A stretch of 64,000 nt of DNA from Moniliella sp. 'wahieum' (GCA_003971905.1 RSEE01000008.1:496001-560000); one strand, 5' to 3'. Shown: positions 46,810-59,300, numbered from the stretch's first letter. A program made the numbers and translations. Notes: generated by a model from the letters alone, not told the origin.

Positions 46810-48288
46810 ATGGCGCCTGCTCTGAGTCTGGCCCCGCCATCTCAAGCGCCGTACAGCCCGGCCACCAACGGCCATTCTCCATCGGCGCCAGCGCACCAGG
46901 ACCCGCTGGCCCAGATTCTTGCGGGGCTGCAAACTCTCCAGACCCAGCTTACCCACCTCCACTCGCGCATGGACCATCTTGAGGAGACCAGCTCTTCCCC
47001 GTCTCTGGCACCCCAGCCCGGCCTTTCTCCTCTCCCCAGCTCGTCCCATGGCCTTTCGCTCGCGCACCCGGGCCCCGGCCTACTTCGAACCCAGTCTTTG
47101 ACCGGCTCTACCACCGCTGATCATATGGCCCCGCACCTCTCTTTGCCCACTGCCCTAAGCCAACCGGCGCCGATCCTAGCAGCGTCACCCAAACTCAACC
47201 TTTGGTGCGTTGTTCCCGCCGGGCGCCGGCACCCGTCTCTGGCCTCTGAGCCGCGAAAGGTACCCAAAGTTTCTACTTGACCTGACCGGAGCTGGACGCA
47301 CCTTGCTCCAAGGCACGTGGGACCGTCTGTTGCCTCTGGCTGGGCCAAGTCATATGATGATTGTCACAGGTGCGGCTCATGCCCCGGCTGTAGCCCACCA
47401 GCTTCCCGACTTGGATCCGAAGAACTTGCTCACAGAGCCTTCGCCCAAAGAGAGCATGGCGGCCATTGGGTTGGCAGCTGCCGTGCTCTACCACCGCGAT
47501 CCGGATGCGGTGCTCGGAAGCTTTGCCGCCGACCACATTGTCAGTGGCCGGGATGCATTCGAGTCGGCGGTACGCGAGGCGACGGCCGTGGCGGAGCAGG
47601 GGTACCTGGTGACCATTGGGATTGCCCCCTCGCATCCGAGCACAGGCTTTGGATACATTAAGCTGGGCAAGTCTCTGGTTGGGATCGAGGCAGCCCCCAA
47701 TGCACGCGTGGTTGCCGACTTTGTCGAGAAGCCCGATGCCAAGACGGCCTCGGCGTACCTCAAGACGGGCGAGTACCGCTGGAACGGGGGGATGTTTGTC
47801 GTCAAGGCCAGGGTCCTGCTTGACCTCTTGGCTCACACCAAACCCGAGCTTCACAGGCTTGCTGCAAGTTGGGGCCGCCTGGGACGAGGGGCCCGAGGCC
47901 AGGAAGGTTGCCTTTGCCGAGATTTGGCCGCAACTGGAAAAGATCGCGATCGACCACGCGGTTGCCGAGCCAGCGGCCAAGCTGGGCAAAGTTGCTGTCG
48001 TTCCGGCTACATTTGGGTGGGACGACGTGGGCGACTTTGCCTCGCTCGCAGGCCTGATTCCCGCCGAGAAGGGCGAGGCGAGAGTGCTGGGGACCATCGG
48101 TTGGTCATCACTGAGTCGCAGGCGGGAGGGATCATCGTACCGGCTGCGGGCGGCCAATAGCATGCCTGGGGCTGGATGACGTGGTGGTAATTGACACACC
48201 GGATGCTCTGTTGGTCACCACCCGCGCGCAGCCAAGATGTGAAGAAGGTTGTGCGCGTGCCAAGATGGTGTATCCGAGCTTGGGCTAG
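46810..48288 (+). CDS. Bacterial-type mannose-1-phosphate guanylyltransferase (ManC class) with fungal N-terminal extension
   Basis: The enzyme makes GDP-mannose from mannose-1-phosphate and GTP in the cytosol. The nucleotidyltransferase signature GAGTRLWPLSRERYPKFLLD lies at about 47224-47283. Further motifs are LLTEPSPKESMAAIGLAAAV, GSFAADHIVSGRDAFESAV, HPSTGFGYIKLG, VADFVEKPDAKTASAYL, YRWNGGMFVVKARVLLDLL, EIWPQLEKIAIDHAVAEPAA and TFGWDDVGDFASLAGLI. DVVVIDTPDALLVTT follows. This is the ManC-like bacterial form, closest by eye to actinobacterial proteins. It is not the fungal Psa1/Mpg1 enzyme, which has a left-handed helix domain. The first 130 residues (46810-47200) are Pro/Ser-rich with a short coiled coil and look fungal. 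Frameshifts near 47215, 47860 and 48140 break the frame. No intron is seen. Confidence 0.83.
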
Positions 48289-49076
48289 GCTCCCCACACC
48301 AGGGCACATGCTCTGATGGATCGTCTGATTGAGATTCGTTGCTAATCCCGGGGCGGCTTATGCAAGGGCTAGTTGCCGGCTATCGATATTGCCCTTCCGA
48401 CGACTTGCTCATGGACACTACTTGTATGTCGGCTCGCGCTCACCGCGCGTGTCCTTGCCCAGCGCATCCCTGTCTGCTGCCAAGACAGGCGCTGTGGCGC
48501 GCCCCCAATAATTTGCCCGACATCTTGTTTCTGCACTCGTATTGCACCCTGTGCACCGTAGACAGCGTTGCCAGTTGGTGTAGCGTGGCAAATATCCATC
48601 GACTAGCTGGGGGAGCATGAAGCTTGAAGCTTCAAGTATTGAAGTGGGGGCAGGCTGGAATGCTGGCACCATAATTATGGGGTGGTCACCGGCCACGGTC
48701 ACTGGTTGTTGCCCGGGCCGCCAGGGGGTCATGTGACTGGTCATGTGACTTGGCCGATAAGCGGAGTAGTGACAGCCACATGCCACACGTGCTCGTCGAT
48801 CTGATTGATGCTCTCGATCTGATCGTCGGTGCAACGTTCAATGCGCACGAAGGCACAGCACAGCCCTGGCCGATTTGAAATGTTGCCAGCGCACAGATGC
48901 CCCCCCCGCGTTGGGCCAGCGTCCACAGTGCCTCCTAGGGTTGCCCCCACCCGGGCACTCTCTCGCAGTCCGCTCCCCCGGCCCGACCGCCGCCCGATTC
49001 TTCCCGGTGTAGCCCTGCGTTCGGCGCTGGGAGCGCTGCCTTCTCCCCCCACACCATCGCTCGCTCCCTGCCCCCC
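48289..49076. other. Intergenic region upstream of the NDK gene
   Basis: No gene is seen. It holds GAAGCTTGAAGCTTCAAG at about 48619, a GGTCACCGGCCACGGTCAC run at about 48682, GTCATGTGACTGGTCATGTGACT near 48727, and CAACGTTCAATG at about 48832. A C-rich 5' leader precedes the ATG at 49077. Confidence 0.5.
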
Positions 49077-49807
49077 ATGTTCGCCCGCACCTTTGTCAAC
49101 TCGTTCCGTGGCCAGGCGTCCCGCTCGGCTGGCACGCTCGGCCGTGCTGCTGCCCCCCGTGCCATGATGTGGGCTGCCGGTGTGGCCGGTGCGGCGGTGG
49201 CTACTGCCGCCATTGCCCGCCCCGCCCCGCTGCACCTCGAGGGCCCCAAGACCATTGCTGGGGAGGCCAAGACCGTGTCGGAGCGCAGCTACATCATGAT
49301 CAAGCCCGACGGCACCGCCCGCCAGCTCGTGGGCGAGATTATCTCGACGTTCGAGAAGCGCGGCTACGTTCTGGTTGGCTTGAAGATGGTCGTGCCGAGC
49401 AAAGCGCTGGCTACGGAGTACGTTTCTGTTCTGCTCCTGCTTGTCTGCTGATTACTGGTTCACTGACCTTGCCTTGGATTAGGCACTACTCCGACCTCTC
49501 GTCCAAGCCTTTCTTCCCCTCGTTGGTCGAGTACATTACCAGCGGTGTGCCCGTGGTTGCTATGGTGTGGGAGGGTAAGGATGTGATCAAGCAGGGCCGC
49601 AAGATGGTTGGTGCGACCAACCCCCTTGCTGCCGCCGACCAGCCCGGCAGCATCCGTGGCAAGTACGCTATCTCGGTCGGCCGCAACCTGATCCACGCCT
49701 CGGACAGCTTTGAGTCGGCGACCAAGGAAATTGGTCTCTGGTTCAAGCCTGAGGAGCTGGCGTCGTACAAGACGGCCAACTACGACTGGATCTTCTCCGA
49801 CAACTAA
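49077..49807 (+). CDS. Nucleoside diphosphate kinase with mitochondrial-type N-terminal extension
   Basis: NDK transfers a phosphate between nucleoside tri- and diphosphates through a phosphohistidine. The catalytic core shows [60 protein letters not shown] (His of the IHASDS box is catalytic) and EEIGLWF-type C-terminal residues ending in YDWIFSDN. The N-terminal about 60 residues ([20 protein letters not shown], then [19 protein letters not shown]) are basic and then hydrophobic, as in a mitochondrial presequence with an inner-membrane or intermembrane-space sorting helix. The single intron 49418-49482 (GTACGT...TTAG) splits a Glu codon and restores ALATEHYSDL. No frameshift is present. This is one of the few clean genes in the window. 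Confidence 0.95.
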
Positions 49808-50757
49808 ACTGTTGACCGGGAAGTCCCGCGCAGTGTGCTCCCACCCAAATCGTCTCGGATGTATCATTAGCAGGTGCTCGAACCAAGCCTGCTTCGTATG
49901 ACCTTCCCAGGACATGCGCAATTTTCTAGTTCCCACAAGCGTACCTCACGCACCGTTATTGCATTCGCTCGTTGGCACAACAGAGGCCTATTGCGGCTTT
50001 GCTGCACTAAGATTATAGACTCTTATGTAGTTGTACGCAACGTAACCGGTAACCATTCAGCGCACGACCCTGGTTGAGCTGGTTGTGCAGATGACACACC
50101 GGAAAGATGCCATTTGCATGTCATTGGGTCTTGGTAAGGGGGCATGCCCACCCATGTTCGTTTCCCTCGTCCAGATGCCCATCGTTGCACTGACTTTAGT
50201 CAAGCGTATACTCAGCGTGGTACAGCTGCTGACAACTTGCGCATCACAAAGAAGGGCGAAGTGGGCACGACAAAACAGTGCTAATAGGCGCTAATTGCTG
50301 GTAATGCTCACTCTGTCTTTTTGACCCGCTGGCGTGATGGTTGAAGTCTACATGATGGAACGATTCTACTGCGGTCACGACACTACGGCAGAAAAGGGAG
50401 CACTACATCAGCCGTTTCATCAGAATACCGTAGCATAACAACCAAGTGGATCAAACAATCCCGAGCTCAGCGTCAAAGCACAGCAGAGACTATAGTGACC
50501 ACTGATGATACACTCGTTGAACCTCTGCTATATCATTGGAGGGGCCGGTCTTGGCATCAGGAAGCTTCCCTGTGAAGAAAAAAGTGAAGCGAGGCGCCGT
50601 TCCCAACTGTCAAATGAGAGGAGGGAGGCACCACGCGAATGAAAACAAAAGAGACGGTGCGTAGAGTGGAACCCGTTGCACCGGGGTAGGGGGAGAGTGG
50701 GAGAGATGGTCCATGCAATGCGTTTGCCATCGATTGCGAATGGGAAAAAAAGGTGAA
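49808..50757. other. Intergenic region between convergent genes
   Basis: AT-richer spacer between the convergent NDK and glycoprotein genes. No gene or repeat of note is seen. Confidence 0.5.
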
Positions 50758-51754
50758 TTAAGGCTTCTTGATAGCCGGACCATTGGTGACCGAGGCGTGC
50801 TGGCGACAGTTGGAGCTCTTGCCAGCCGGCTGGGCCGAAGGCGTAGGCTTGATGCCCTGGTACCAGGTGCTACCGCCATACACGCCAGGGGGGTGACCCG
50901 ACTCGCCGTCGCATTGCTCAAAGCTGTTGCCATAGGCCGCAGGCTCATTCCAGTAGCACCCCATGACGTCGTAAATGTGGGGGCAGTAACGACGCGCCGT
51001 GGGCGAATCGCCAAAGCAGGCGCGGAAACAATACTCGTTGTGCGACATGAAGGATTGCCACTCGGAGAGGCGCTCCCAGTTGCCAGTGCGGGCACGTGTG
51101 AAAACCAGACCTCCAATGGGGTTGCCGGATCCGGTGGCACCGTGAGGGTCGAGCTCGCCACCCTCGTCGCCAGGCTGGATGTTCAGCTTGGTAAAGTCGC
51201 CGTGGCCGGTGACCTGAACAAAGTGAGGCGTCTTGAGGAAATGCGCACCGTGGATGGTACCTTCAGGAATGAGCCGAGTACCGTATCCCGACTGGACGAA
51301 AGGGCAAAAAGAAGGGAAAAGAAATCAGTCAGCTCTTTCCCCTCTTGTGCGATATGGACGTATGGAGAGCGGGTTCGTACCTTGAGACAGTATGAGATCA
51401 TCTTCTCCTCCAGAGCTCCCACGGTGCCACCGGGACCGGGCTTGGCCTTCCAGGGGGCCCAGAGACAAAAGTCCTTGACACTGTACGAAAAGAAGGAAAC
51501 AAGGATTAGGAAAGATGCGAGGGTGAAGAGAACAGGATATAGGCAAACCTGTTAATGTAGGCGTTCTGGCAGTGACCCTTCTTGGTCGAGTCACCGTACC
51601 GCTTGGTGCAATCGTTCCAGCCAAACTGACCGCCCTTTTTGTCGACCTTGGCGGGCAGGTTGGCGGGGTTTTGGTACTTGTTGCCGTATTGGTCTTGTGC
51701 AACGACCGAGACGGCGCCCAGAGCAAGGACAGAAAGAAGGTTGCGCAGCTGCAT
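50758..51754 (-). CDS. Secreted basidiomycete glycoprotein ('macrophage activating glycoprotein' type)
   Basis: The signal peptide is MQLRNLLSVLALGAVSVVAQ. The mature protein shows the order I associate with this secreted basidiomycete family: VKDFCLWAPW, a Cys-Leu-Lys end followed after splicing by SGYGTRLIPEGTIHGAHFLK, TPHFVQVTGHGDFTKLNI, GDEGGELDPHGATGSGNPIG, GLVFTRARTGNWERLSEWQS, EYCFRACFGDS and YCPHIYDVMGCYWNEPAAYG. The C-terminal half has paired Cys residues. The introns are 51481-51548 (GTTTGC...CAG) and 51292-51380 (GTACGA...CAG), both restoring the frame exactly. No frameshift is present. The family's molecular function is unknown. The name comes from annotations of fungal homologues and says nothing about this organism's lifestyle. 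Confidence 0.75.
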
Positions 51755-51892
51755 TGGAAAGGGTAGCGGAAAGACAAGAGAGTGGGGGCAGGCTGTCGGA
51801 AAAGAACGGAGAGAATAGGAGGGGAGGAGGGAAGGACAACAAGAGTGGAGGGGCGGCGGGGATGATGGCAGAGATCCGGATGAGTGTTCGGC

Positions 51893-51955
51893 CCCTTAAA
51901 TATATTCACGTTTGGTGGGCACTATAAGCGTCGCGTTTGGTGGACGCTATAAGGG
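51893..51955 (-). promoter_or_regulatory. Promoter region of the secreted glycoprotein gene with TATA-like element and a tandem 24-bp motif
   Basis: TTAAATATAT, about 145 bp upstream of the ATG, may be the TATA element. Just beyond it the unit CGTTTGGTGG(G/A)C(A/G)CTATAAG(C/G)GT occurs twice in tandem (about 51908-51930 and 51932-51954). Each copy carries its own CTATAAG. The repeat suggests a duplicated control element; this is inference. Confidence 0.45.
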
Positions 51956-53134
51956 TCCCGTGTTGTGGAGGATGGGCGGGAGGGGGGGGAGGGGTGGCCA
52001 CCTGGAATGCACGGAATGTATCTCAGATCCATAGGTCTCGAGTAGTGGGGTGTGTCCACCCGTTCCTACTACTGGTGTCTGTAGTGGCTAGTGACTAGCC
52101 CACCGGCGAGTGGCGCCGATGAGGCGGTAAGGTAGGGAACCAACGGCGGGATGGGACGGGAGATGCACTGAAGGGCTGAGCGGCCCCATGCCCGAGGGCC
52201 TCAGGCGCCAAACAGATCTGCGAGTCCTCCGTGGCTGAAGAGGCGCTGAGGCGACTGTGACCGGGCTCGGGGATTGCAGGGTGACACAAGTGACATGTCA
52301 CGCTAGGGCGCTGGGGAGCGCGGCTGGCCCAGAGGCTGCCACACGCAGGCCCGGCGGCCGATGGCAGGTGGAGAGAGGAACTACTTTTTGCCTCTACGAT
52401 CTGCGATCGCCTTGGGCGCCCTGCGAAGGCTGCTACCGGCTGCTGTACCCTATGCTACTCTCAGGCCCCAGGCACTGGCCCAATGCCTTGCTTGGCCGTT
52501 CTTGGCTCTTTCTGTCCCTCCCCTCGGGCCGGGCGTGTGCCTGACTTTGCAACGTGCCAAGTCTGTGACGTTGAGGTAAAAAGCGCCAAGACCGCTCCGC
52601 GCTCCAGCTCCAGCCCTCCGGCCTCCAGCTCAAGCCCCCAGATATCAGATGCCCTCGATCAGCGATCAGCGCTCAGCGATCATCGCCCACGCTGGAGCGT
52701 TTCACCACCTGTAACCTGGCCCACGGTGCATCTTTTGCGCGTTTACATGTTTACACGATCATCTCCCTTGAAACGTCGAAGCTCGAGCGCTCGAAGAGGT
52801 TACCTTGCAACTCATGCACTCTTGGGGCGGGGTCGCACTAACAAACACCATAAAGCTTCAAACCGCTTCGAGAGCAAATAGCGTCCTTCATTGACATCGC
52901 GATCCTCGTCTTCAAGCTATACAGAAGGCTACGCAGGCAATGGGTGGGAAGACCATATTATAGGTACCACATCTTTTGTCTTTGCTCAGTTGAACGAGCA
53001 CTGGCTGGGTCGTGGAGAAACGTTGAAGCATAGAAAGCTTTGGTATCCGTAGCTTATTCTTGTGGTTTGGGGTGGACCATGGACCCTCTCGTACCATGCA
53101 ATACAGAGGGAAAGGTCGTGTCCCGAGTAGTAAG
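51956..53134. other. Intergenic region
   Basis: Upstream of the glycoprotein gene and downstream of CHO2. It holds GGCTAGTGACTAGCC-type palindromic DNA at about 52086 and a GC-rich middle. No gene is supported. Confidence 0.5.
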
Positions 53135-56100
53135 CTAGCTGTGCAGCAAGGCCTTGGCCTGTACAATGTTGGTTGCCAACTTGCGTGTGTTCGCCGCTGC
53201 GATGATCACATCCGGGTCAAAGTCCACGTTAAACGAGGTCCGGATGGCCGTCGAGAGAGCCTTGGCTTGAGCCACGTTCCAAATGAAGAAGTCGTCCGCA
53301 TCCGCCTTGGCTGGCGGGCCCTCGGTCGTGCTACTTTCCGCCGCGTATTCTTGCTCCGAACTTGACAATCGGTGCAAGCGCATCATACACTTCGGATTCC
53401 GTCTTGGCCGGGTGCACTGAAAGGGAAGAAAGGGAAACATTAGCATCCTTTTCAGGACATCGCAAGAGGTGTCAAGACAAGAACTCACCATAGATCTCAA
53501 TCACGCTCGACTTTGCCAGAACGCCGTGCTTGCCATCATGGTGATAGCGCAACTCGTACAATCCGGGGGCCCAAACGAGCTTGTCGGCTTCAAAGAGGAC
53601 CGTGCCGTTGTCCGAACTAGCTGCACCTGGGCGATCAATCAGTTGGTCTCCCTGCCACTGGTCGGGCGCCACACCAACCCACTTGCCTTGACTCGTAATG
53701 AGGGTCACTGTATGACCATGGTCGCCGTCTTCTCAGCCCCCGCTGCTGCCAGGCGGTTGAGAGAGTAGAGACCAATCCAGTCCGCTCGGCTGTGGCTCGC
53801 TTCAGCCGTCCATGTCGCCTTGATCGGCTCGCCCACATAAAACTTGTTCGCGACGGGCGAGAGAGAGTACCGAGCCAAGTCCAAACCCGAAATCTCATCG
53901 TCCTTACGCACAATCAGAAGCTTGTCCCGGCGTGCCTGAATCGCAGCCTTGGTATCTGTCACTCCGGTGCTAACTAGCCGCGGGACCGATGGACGAGTTG
54001 CTCCAATGCACCCTGCGCATCGCGATATGCCTCCTCAAAGCTCCCCGTCAGCTCGCGCAAGCGTGGGTTAGCCATCGTCGCCTTGCGCAGCAAACTTGAA
54101 CTCCGCTGTTGAATCCCAGCCCGCTTGATCTGCCGTGTCACGCCCGAGTCTTTGCGCACGGCCGCTTCCCCATAGAGCTTGCGCATATGCGGTCCTTCGA
54201 CATAGGAGAGGAACCACCAGTGGGCCAGGTGACTAAGCACAGCAATGACCAACACGAGTTTGCTCCCGCTAATCAGGACCGCCAAAGAAAGCTGCGCCGC
54301 CCATGGACCTCTCGGGGTTGTTGAGGAAGCGGTAGATGCCCGTGTAATACAGTTGGTGGGGTAGTCGTCGACAAAAAGTCGCCATAAAGCCAGCCAAAGG
54401 GCCCGAGGACCTTGTACGAGCTATGTGCCGCCCATACATGAAGGGCGAGCAAGAGAGCACCAAGTGTGGCGGAGCAAATCGGTGCCAACCGTGTAGTTCG
54501 ATCCAGACAACGGAATGTAGCAGTTCCAGCACAACACCCCAAAGCTGGCGTACGTCAGGATGAGGGACGTGTTGTAGATCACCTTCCAGTTCTGAAACGC
54601 TTCCAGGACAGCGTCACGGGGGTGGTGTAGCTGTAGTGTTTCACATAGTGCCGCACCATCCAGCGGCTTTGAGACTGCTCATGCAGTACTGCGCCGAGAC
54701 CAAATGAATGCAAGAGGCGCCAGAAAAGAGCATTGACAAACAGCAATCCCAAACGGGTCCGTGGGCCCATTGCGGGTAGCACCCACGGCACCACTGCATA
54801 CACCACCGCTGTCAAGAGTAAAAAGTCCGAGCCGCGGAGGAGGTCAAGATTGTTGAAAATGACGGTGTCCTTGCGGAAGAGGCGATGGTGCATGTCGTGG
54901 AGGGTCATGGTCGTTGAACGCTCGGGTTGCTCGGTGTCTAATGGGGTCTGTTCGTGAATGGTATCAGTGTCGATCGAAGCACGAGATCCCGTTACCGTGG
55001 TGGTATCCGCCTTCTCTTCGTCTGATAAAGCCGTACTTCCGCTTGTTTGACTTGGCGTAGGGGCGTCCGCCTCCGAGACAAGAGAACTCGAGTGATATGA
55101 CGGTAGCTGGAGGCTGGAGAATCGGACGAGGAATTGCTGCCAGCGGGGAACGAAGGCTCGATTCCAGCAGCAGCCTGGACAGACGCCTGGTTATATAATG
55201 CCTTATTGAGGGGAATGCGTGCGGCTAGGGGCTTCTTCTCCCCATAGACGCGAGAGATGTGGGGGTTCTCAAAGTAATTGAGGAAACAGGCTTGACCAAA
55301 GTGGGCTGCGAGGGACGAAGAGAACAGCATAGCTGCCCGACATCAATGACAGGCCATAGTAGCCGGCATAGCCAATGCTGTACATGGGATCGGGAGCAAT
55401 CTCGTACACTCCGTCAAAGACCAAGTTTTGAAGCATCAGGAAGAAACAGTCGCCCCAGTACCATGCAAAATCGCCCACAATCTTGTGAGCATCAACTTTA
55501 ACCCAGAGGTTGAAGAGAATGATGACGGTGCCAACAACGTAGCGGGCGAGATGCATGAGCAGTTGTGACCCTCGGGCAAGCGGAAGCATGAGAAAGCAAA
55601 GAGACTGTAGGCGACAAAATCGTTAAGCAAGATCACGTCCACCAGTGAACGGAAGAGGAGCCAAACGTTGTAATCGAGAGGTACAGCGTTAAAGTCATAG
55701 TCAGCGCCCATCTTGACCTTGAGTTCATGCTTGATCATCTGGGCTGCTTGAGGACGGCGCTTCTCGTCAAACCATCCCTCGCGTTTGACCGTGTTAACAA
55801 TCCAAGCCCGCTCTGACTGTTGCTTGAGGACCCAACCTAGACCACCATTATAGGCAATACGCCAAAAGGCAAAGGTGAGCAAAAAGAGCTTCTGAGCCGT
55901 AGACCGTGACACAAAGAGGTAGGTGAGTACCTGCAGGCCCAGCAACCCAACCGTCAGGAGGTCAGGGGTGTCTTGGGCTCGCGCGGGTCAAATATAGAAG
56001 AGAGGACGTCGGCGGTGCGGGGAACGACAAAAACTGGGGCAAAGACCGTATGTTAGTCCATGTCAGATCAAGCAATCAAAAAATCGACATTCGTTCAGAA

Positions 56101-56321
56101 TAGTAGTGACACGCACCTGTGCCATCAAAAGTGCGGCCCATAGGCCGGCCGGGCGCCTGCTTCTTGGCATGGTCATCATGGGCGACACTGTTGGAGGGTG
56201 CAGATGGCGAAGGAGTCGCAGCAGCTACAGATGGGGCCTCCGGAGCAGCAGCGGGAGCCACTGGCCGACGCTGGGTGAGATGTGATGTGGACCCCGCATT
56301 GTCACTAGCACTGACGTGCAT
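53135..56321 (-). CDS. CHO2: Phosphatidylethanolamine N-methyltransferase CHO2
   Basis: CHO2 catalyses the first methylation of phosphatidylethanolamine towards phosphatidylcholine in the ER. Both PEMT halves are visible. The first has [40 protein letters not shown] and [10 protein letters not shown]. The second has [53 protein letters not shown] and [19 protein letters not shown]. The C-terminal soluble domain ([20 protein letters not shown], then [20 protein letters not shown] at the end) is typical. The N-terminus has [11 protein letters not shown] before intron 56034-56116 (GTGCGT...CAG), which resumes at [18 protein letters not shown]. The second clear intron is 53417-53488 (GTGAGT...CAG). 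Frame changes near 55940, 55570, 55330, 55000, 54600, 54350, 54290, 53960 and 53700 look like base errors. Confidence 0.9.
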
Positions 56322-59300
56322 GCCGTTGTCAGCAGCAGTGGCAGTGGTAGTGGCGGCAGGGCCAGTGCAGCATCGGCACTAGCGCCAGCAGGCACAGCAG
56401 GTGCGACGGCCGACGAGCTCATCAGCGGCGATGGGAACGGCAGGTGGCAGTGGTGGTGGCAGGGAAGGAAGAAGAAGCAGGCGAAGCGGGAATGGGCATG
56501 TGCGGACCGAAGCTTTTGCGCCATCCATCGCGCTAGCGGTGGACGAAGCGTAGAGGCCGCAGGCATTGGGCCTTGGGCGGGAGCACGGGGCACGGGGCCT
56601 GAGCTGCCCGAGTGCGTGCTAGTGCGCCATGTGCTTGACACCGTGCTGAGGCGCGGGGGGCGCCAGGGCCAGCATGTGTGGGCTGGTGCCTGCGTGGCTA
56701 CTACCGGCCTGAAGCGGCCCGAGCCATCTGCAAGTGGAGCCCTCCCCCCTGCAGAGCGCCAGTGTCCCGTTACCAACGCTGTGATTACGTACCCCACACG
56801 ACCAGCCACGCCCGCAACGCCACACTCCACCTCTGGCACCCCCGGCACCGGTGGCACTCAACGTACGCTGGCGCAGAACCGTGCGCGTGATCCATCACCG
56901 GTGGCCGGTGATCCCGCCCTCAAGCCAGCTTTCATATGCCACGCACGACACCAGTGTGCCATGCTTTGCACCTCTGGGGTTTGTTACGTTTCACATTTCA
57001 ATTTCTGCTTGCGCTCGTCATTCAGCCTTCGTGGCTCCGGCGGATGCTTGGGCTCAAGCTTCAAGCTAGGCCAGTGCTCGGGAGGCCTCGGGCCTGAGCC
57101 TCAGGGGGCTAATAACCGGTTCCCGATGCCCCGGTAACGCGCGGAACGGAGATTTAATAGACCGGCTCAGGCCTTCGTCCACAACCTCGGCACTTTCCCG
57201 TGTAGACAACGCCAGTCCCCTGGCGAGTCCTAATCATGGATCAGATCATGGACCAGGCCAGCCATTAGTCAGGCACCATGCACACCGCCCTAGTTCTCGA
57301 GGCTTCAAATTTCATCAGTTTAGTTTGGAGCCAGCGTTTGAAGCCTTGAGAAGCTTGAGGAGCTTGGGGTCTAGCGACGGACTACGGCAGGCAGATGGCG
57401 CGGTCTGAGCTACCAGAAGCAGATGAGCGAGAACGAGGTAAAGAGTTGAGGGAAGAGATGGGGGTGGTCAGGAAAAAACAGGAATGCGCCAGCGGCGTCT
57501 ACAACTTATACAGTTGGAACAAGATGGAGACGCCGTGGGAGAGCGCGGTGCAGGCCTCAGTCTAGACCAATAAACCTCCAACGATACGGCAGTGCCACAC
57601 TCACAGCAGCCAACACGGCACAGCAGATGCTTCACATTGTGAAGCTGGAAGTTGCTTGAAGGGCGTCCTTGTCCGCTTTTTGATATTATAGCGACCCCCT
57701 CTGTCACATCAGCAGTACAAAGCCTAGGCTCCTTTGGGGACAAAGGCTTTGATGGAAGCGGTACTGGCATACTAGTGATTATGGCCCTAATCGCCATGGA
57801 TAGACGGATATGATGAGAGTGCAACAGAGACATGAAACCCCAAAGAGCCAAAACGCCATTCATAACAGAGTGTGATTGAAGCCCAACAGCTATCCACCCG
57901 AATTGTGGTCGATCGCCATTACCATAAGCATATGACGACGCTTTGGGCGTGCGTTCTCGATCATATAGACTGCCCACACCAAGAGGTGTCCCTGCTACTG
58001 CCGACGCTGAAGTTCCCCCTCTATTTTAATGCTATTACCTTTTCCACTACGGCCTTCTGTCGCGTATAGGGTATCTCCAGTGTAGGATGATATATGAGTC
58101 CAATGTAGGACGGTGGCTACGGTGGCCGGGCGAAGCCCCAGCTGACATGGTCGTTGGCCCGGTGGTCTCCTAGTCTATATATAGCAAGAGAGATACTTCG
58201 CTCTATGAGACGAACTTGTGTTATTGACCCGCCGCTTCAACCATGCTCGGATTATGGTCCCCGCCTCATGTGAAGTGCAGAGTATCATAACTTCATCATG
58301 TCTTCATTCACAGCACCCTATGGCACGTCGAAGTCTCCCACACCTTTTGGGCTTTGTGTTCGGAGCCCCCACAGTATTATTTCCCTCTGGGATAGCCGAG
58401 AATGTCAAAACTAATATCTTTCCTTAGCTCCTTCTCTTTCCTGAACTCCATCTCCCCAGTCAGCTATAGCGAGGGCCTCCCTGACGGCATAAGCGCGCTT
58501 TGGCCATATGTAGAACTAGTTGGGATGGGTGGGTTCGCCTGAGCACCATATTCGTTCGCTATGTGGTAGGCCAAAAGAGAGCACAACTTCAATCGGTTGC
58601 CTGATATGCTGCGGACTCAAACTGACATATGAGAGACCGTGGATCGTATGCACGCTCCTTGATTTCTCTCCCCCCCTTCGGGCCTCCTATGTCTGTCGCC
58701 CATGTGGTCATAACCCCCCGGTATCAGCAGGACGTCTGTTTCCGAAAACTTGGAATCGCGAGGACAGTATACACTGGGGCTCGAATAACCACTTGGTAGC
58801 GTTCGGACCGAAAGACCGCTGTGTCACAGTGCAAAAAATCACGCCAAACCTTCTTCTGAGATCTGATGCAGGCTCTCTTAATCTTTGACTTCGACAAAAC
58901 TCGTCTCTTCGCCACAGTTGAGTGACCCACCGGACCGGAGGCCGTCTTGTATGTACACAAACCATCTTTCTCTCTCCCAAACCGCTGAATATACGGTTCT
59001 ACCTGCCATATTGGTCTCCGATTACCCTCTGAAGCGAACTGCCCCTTTTCCTGTTTCGACTCCTCTGCTACAAGTGTATGCTATTCGCGAGAGACTCATT
59101 TATAGGCTTTCATTAGCCCCTGAGCGTGTTGTCTCCGTGCATCATCATTGTCACACAAATATATATTACGGAACCCGTATTAAGCCGGCTGCCCTGGATG
59201 AGTTAGCGCTTAGCGGTCGGATGGAAGCCTATTACTGTGGCCACTGCGTGTTATTCACACAGCATAACTACCAAAAAGACAGCACAGCACCAACGTTATT

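Noticed and set aside
56316-57137. 273-residue plus-strand open frame upstream of CHO2
   Set aside because: GC-rich low-complexity translation with no motif, overlapping the CHO2 first exon on the other strand.
58081-58300. Possible second LTR starting TGTAGGATGATATATGAG with a TATATATAG box
   Set aside because: I could find neither a matching end nor a target duplication, so it stays a promoter-like stretch only.
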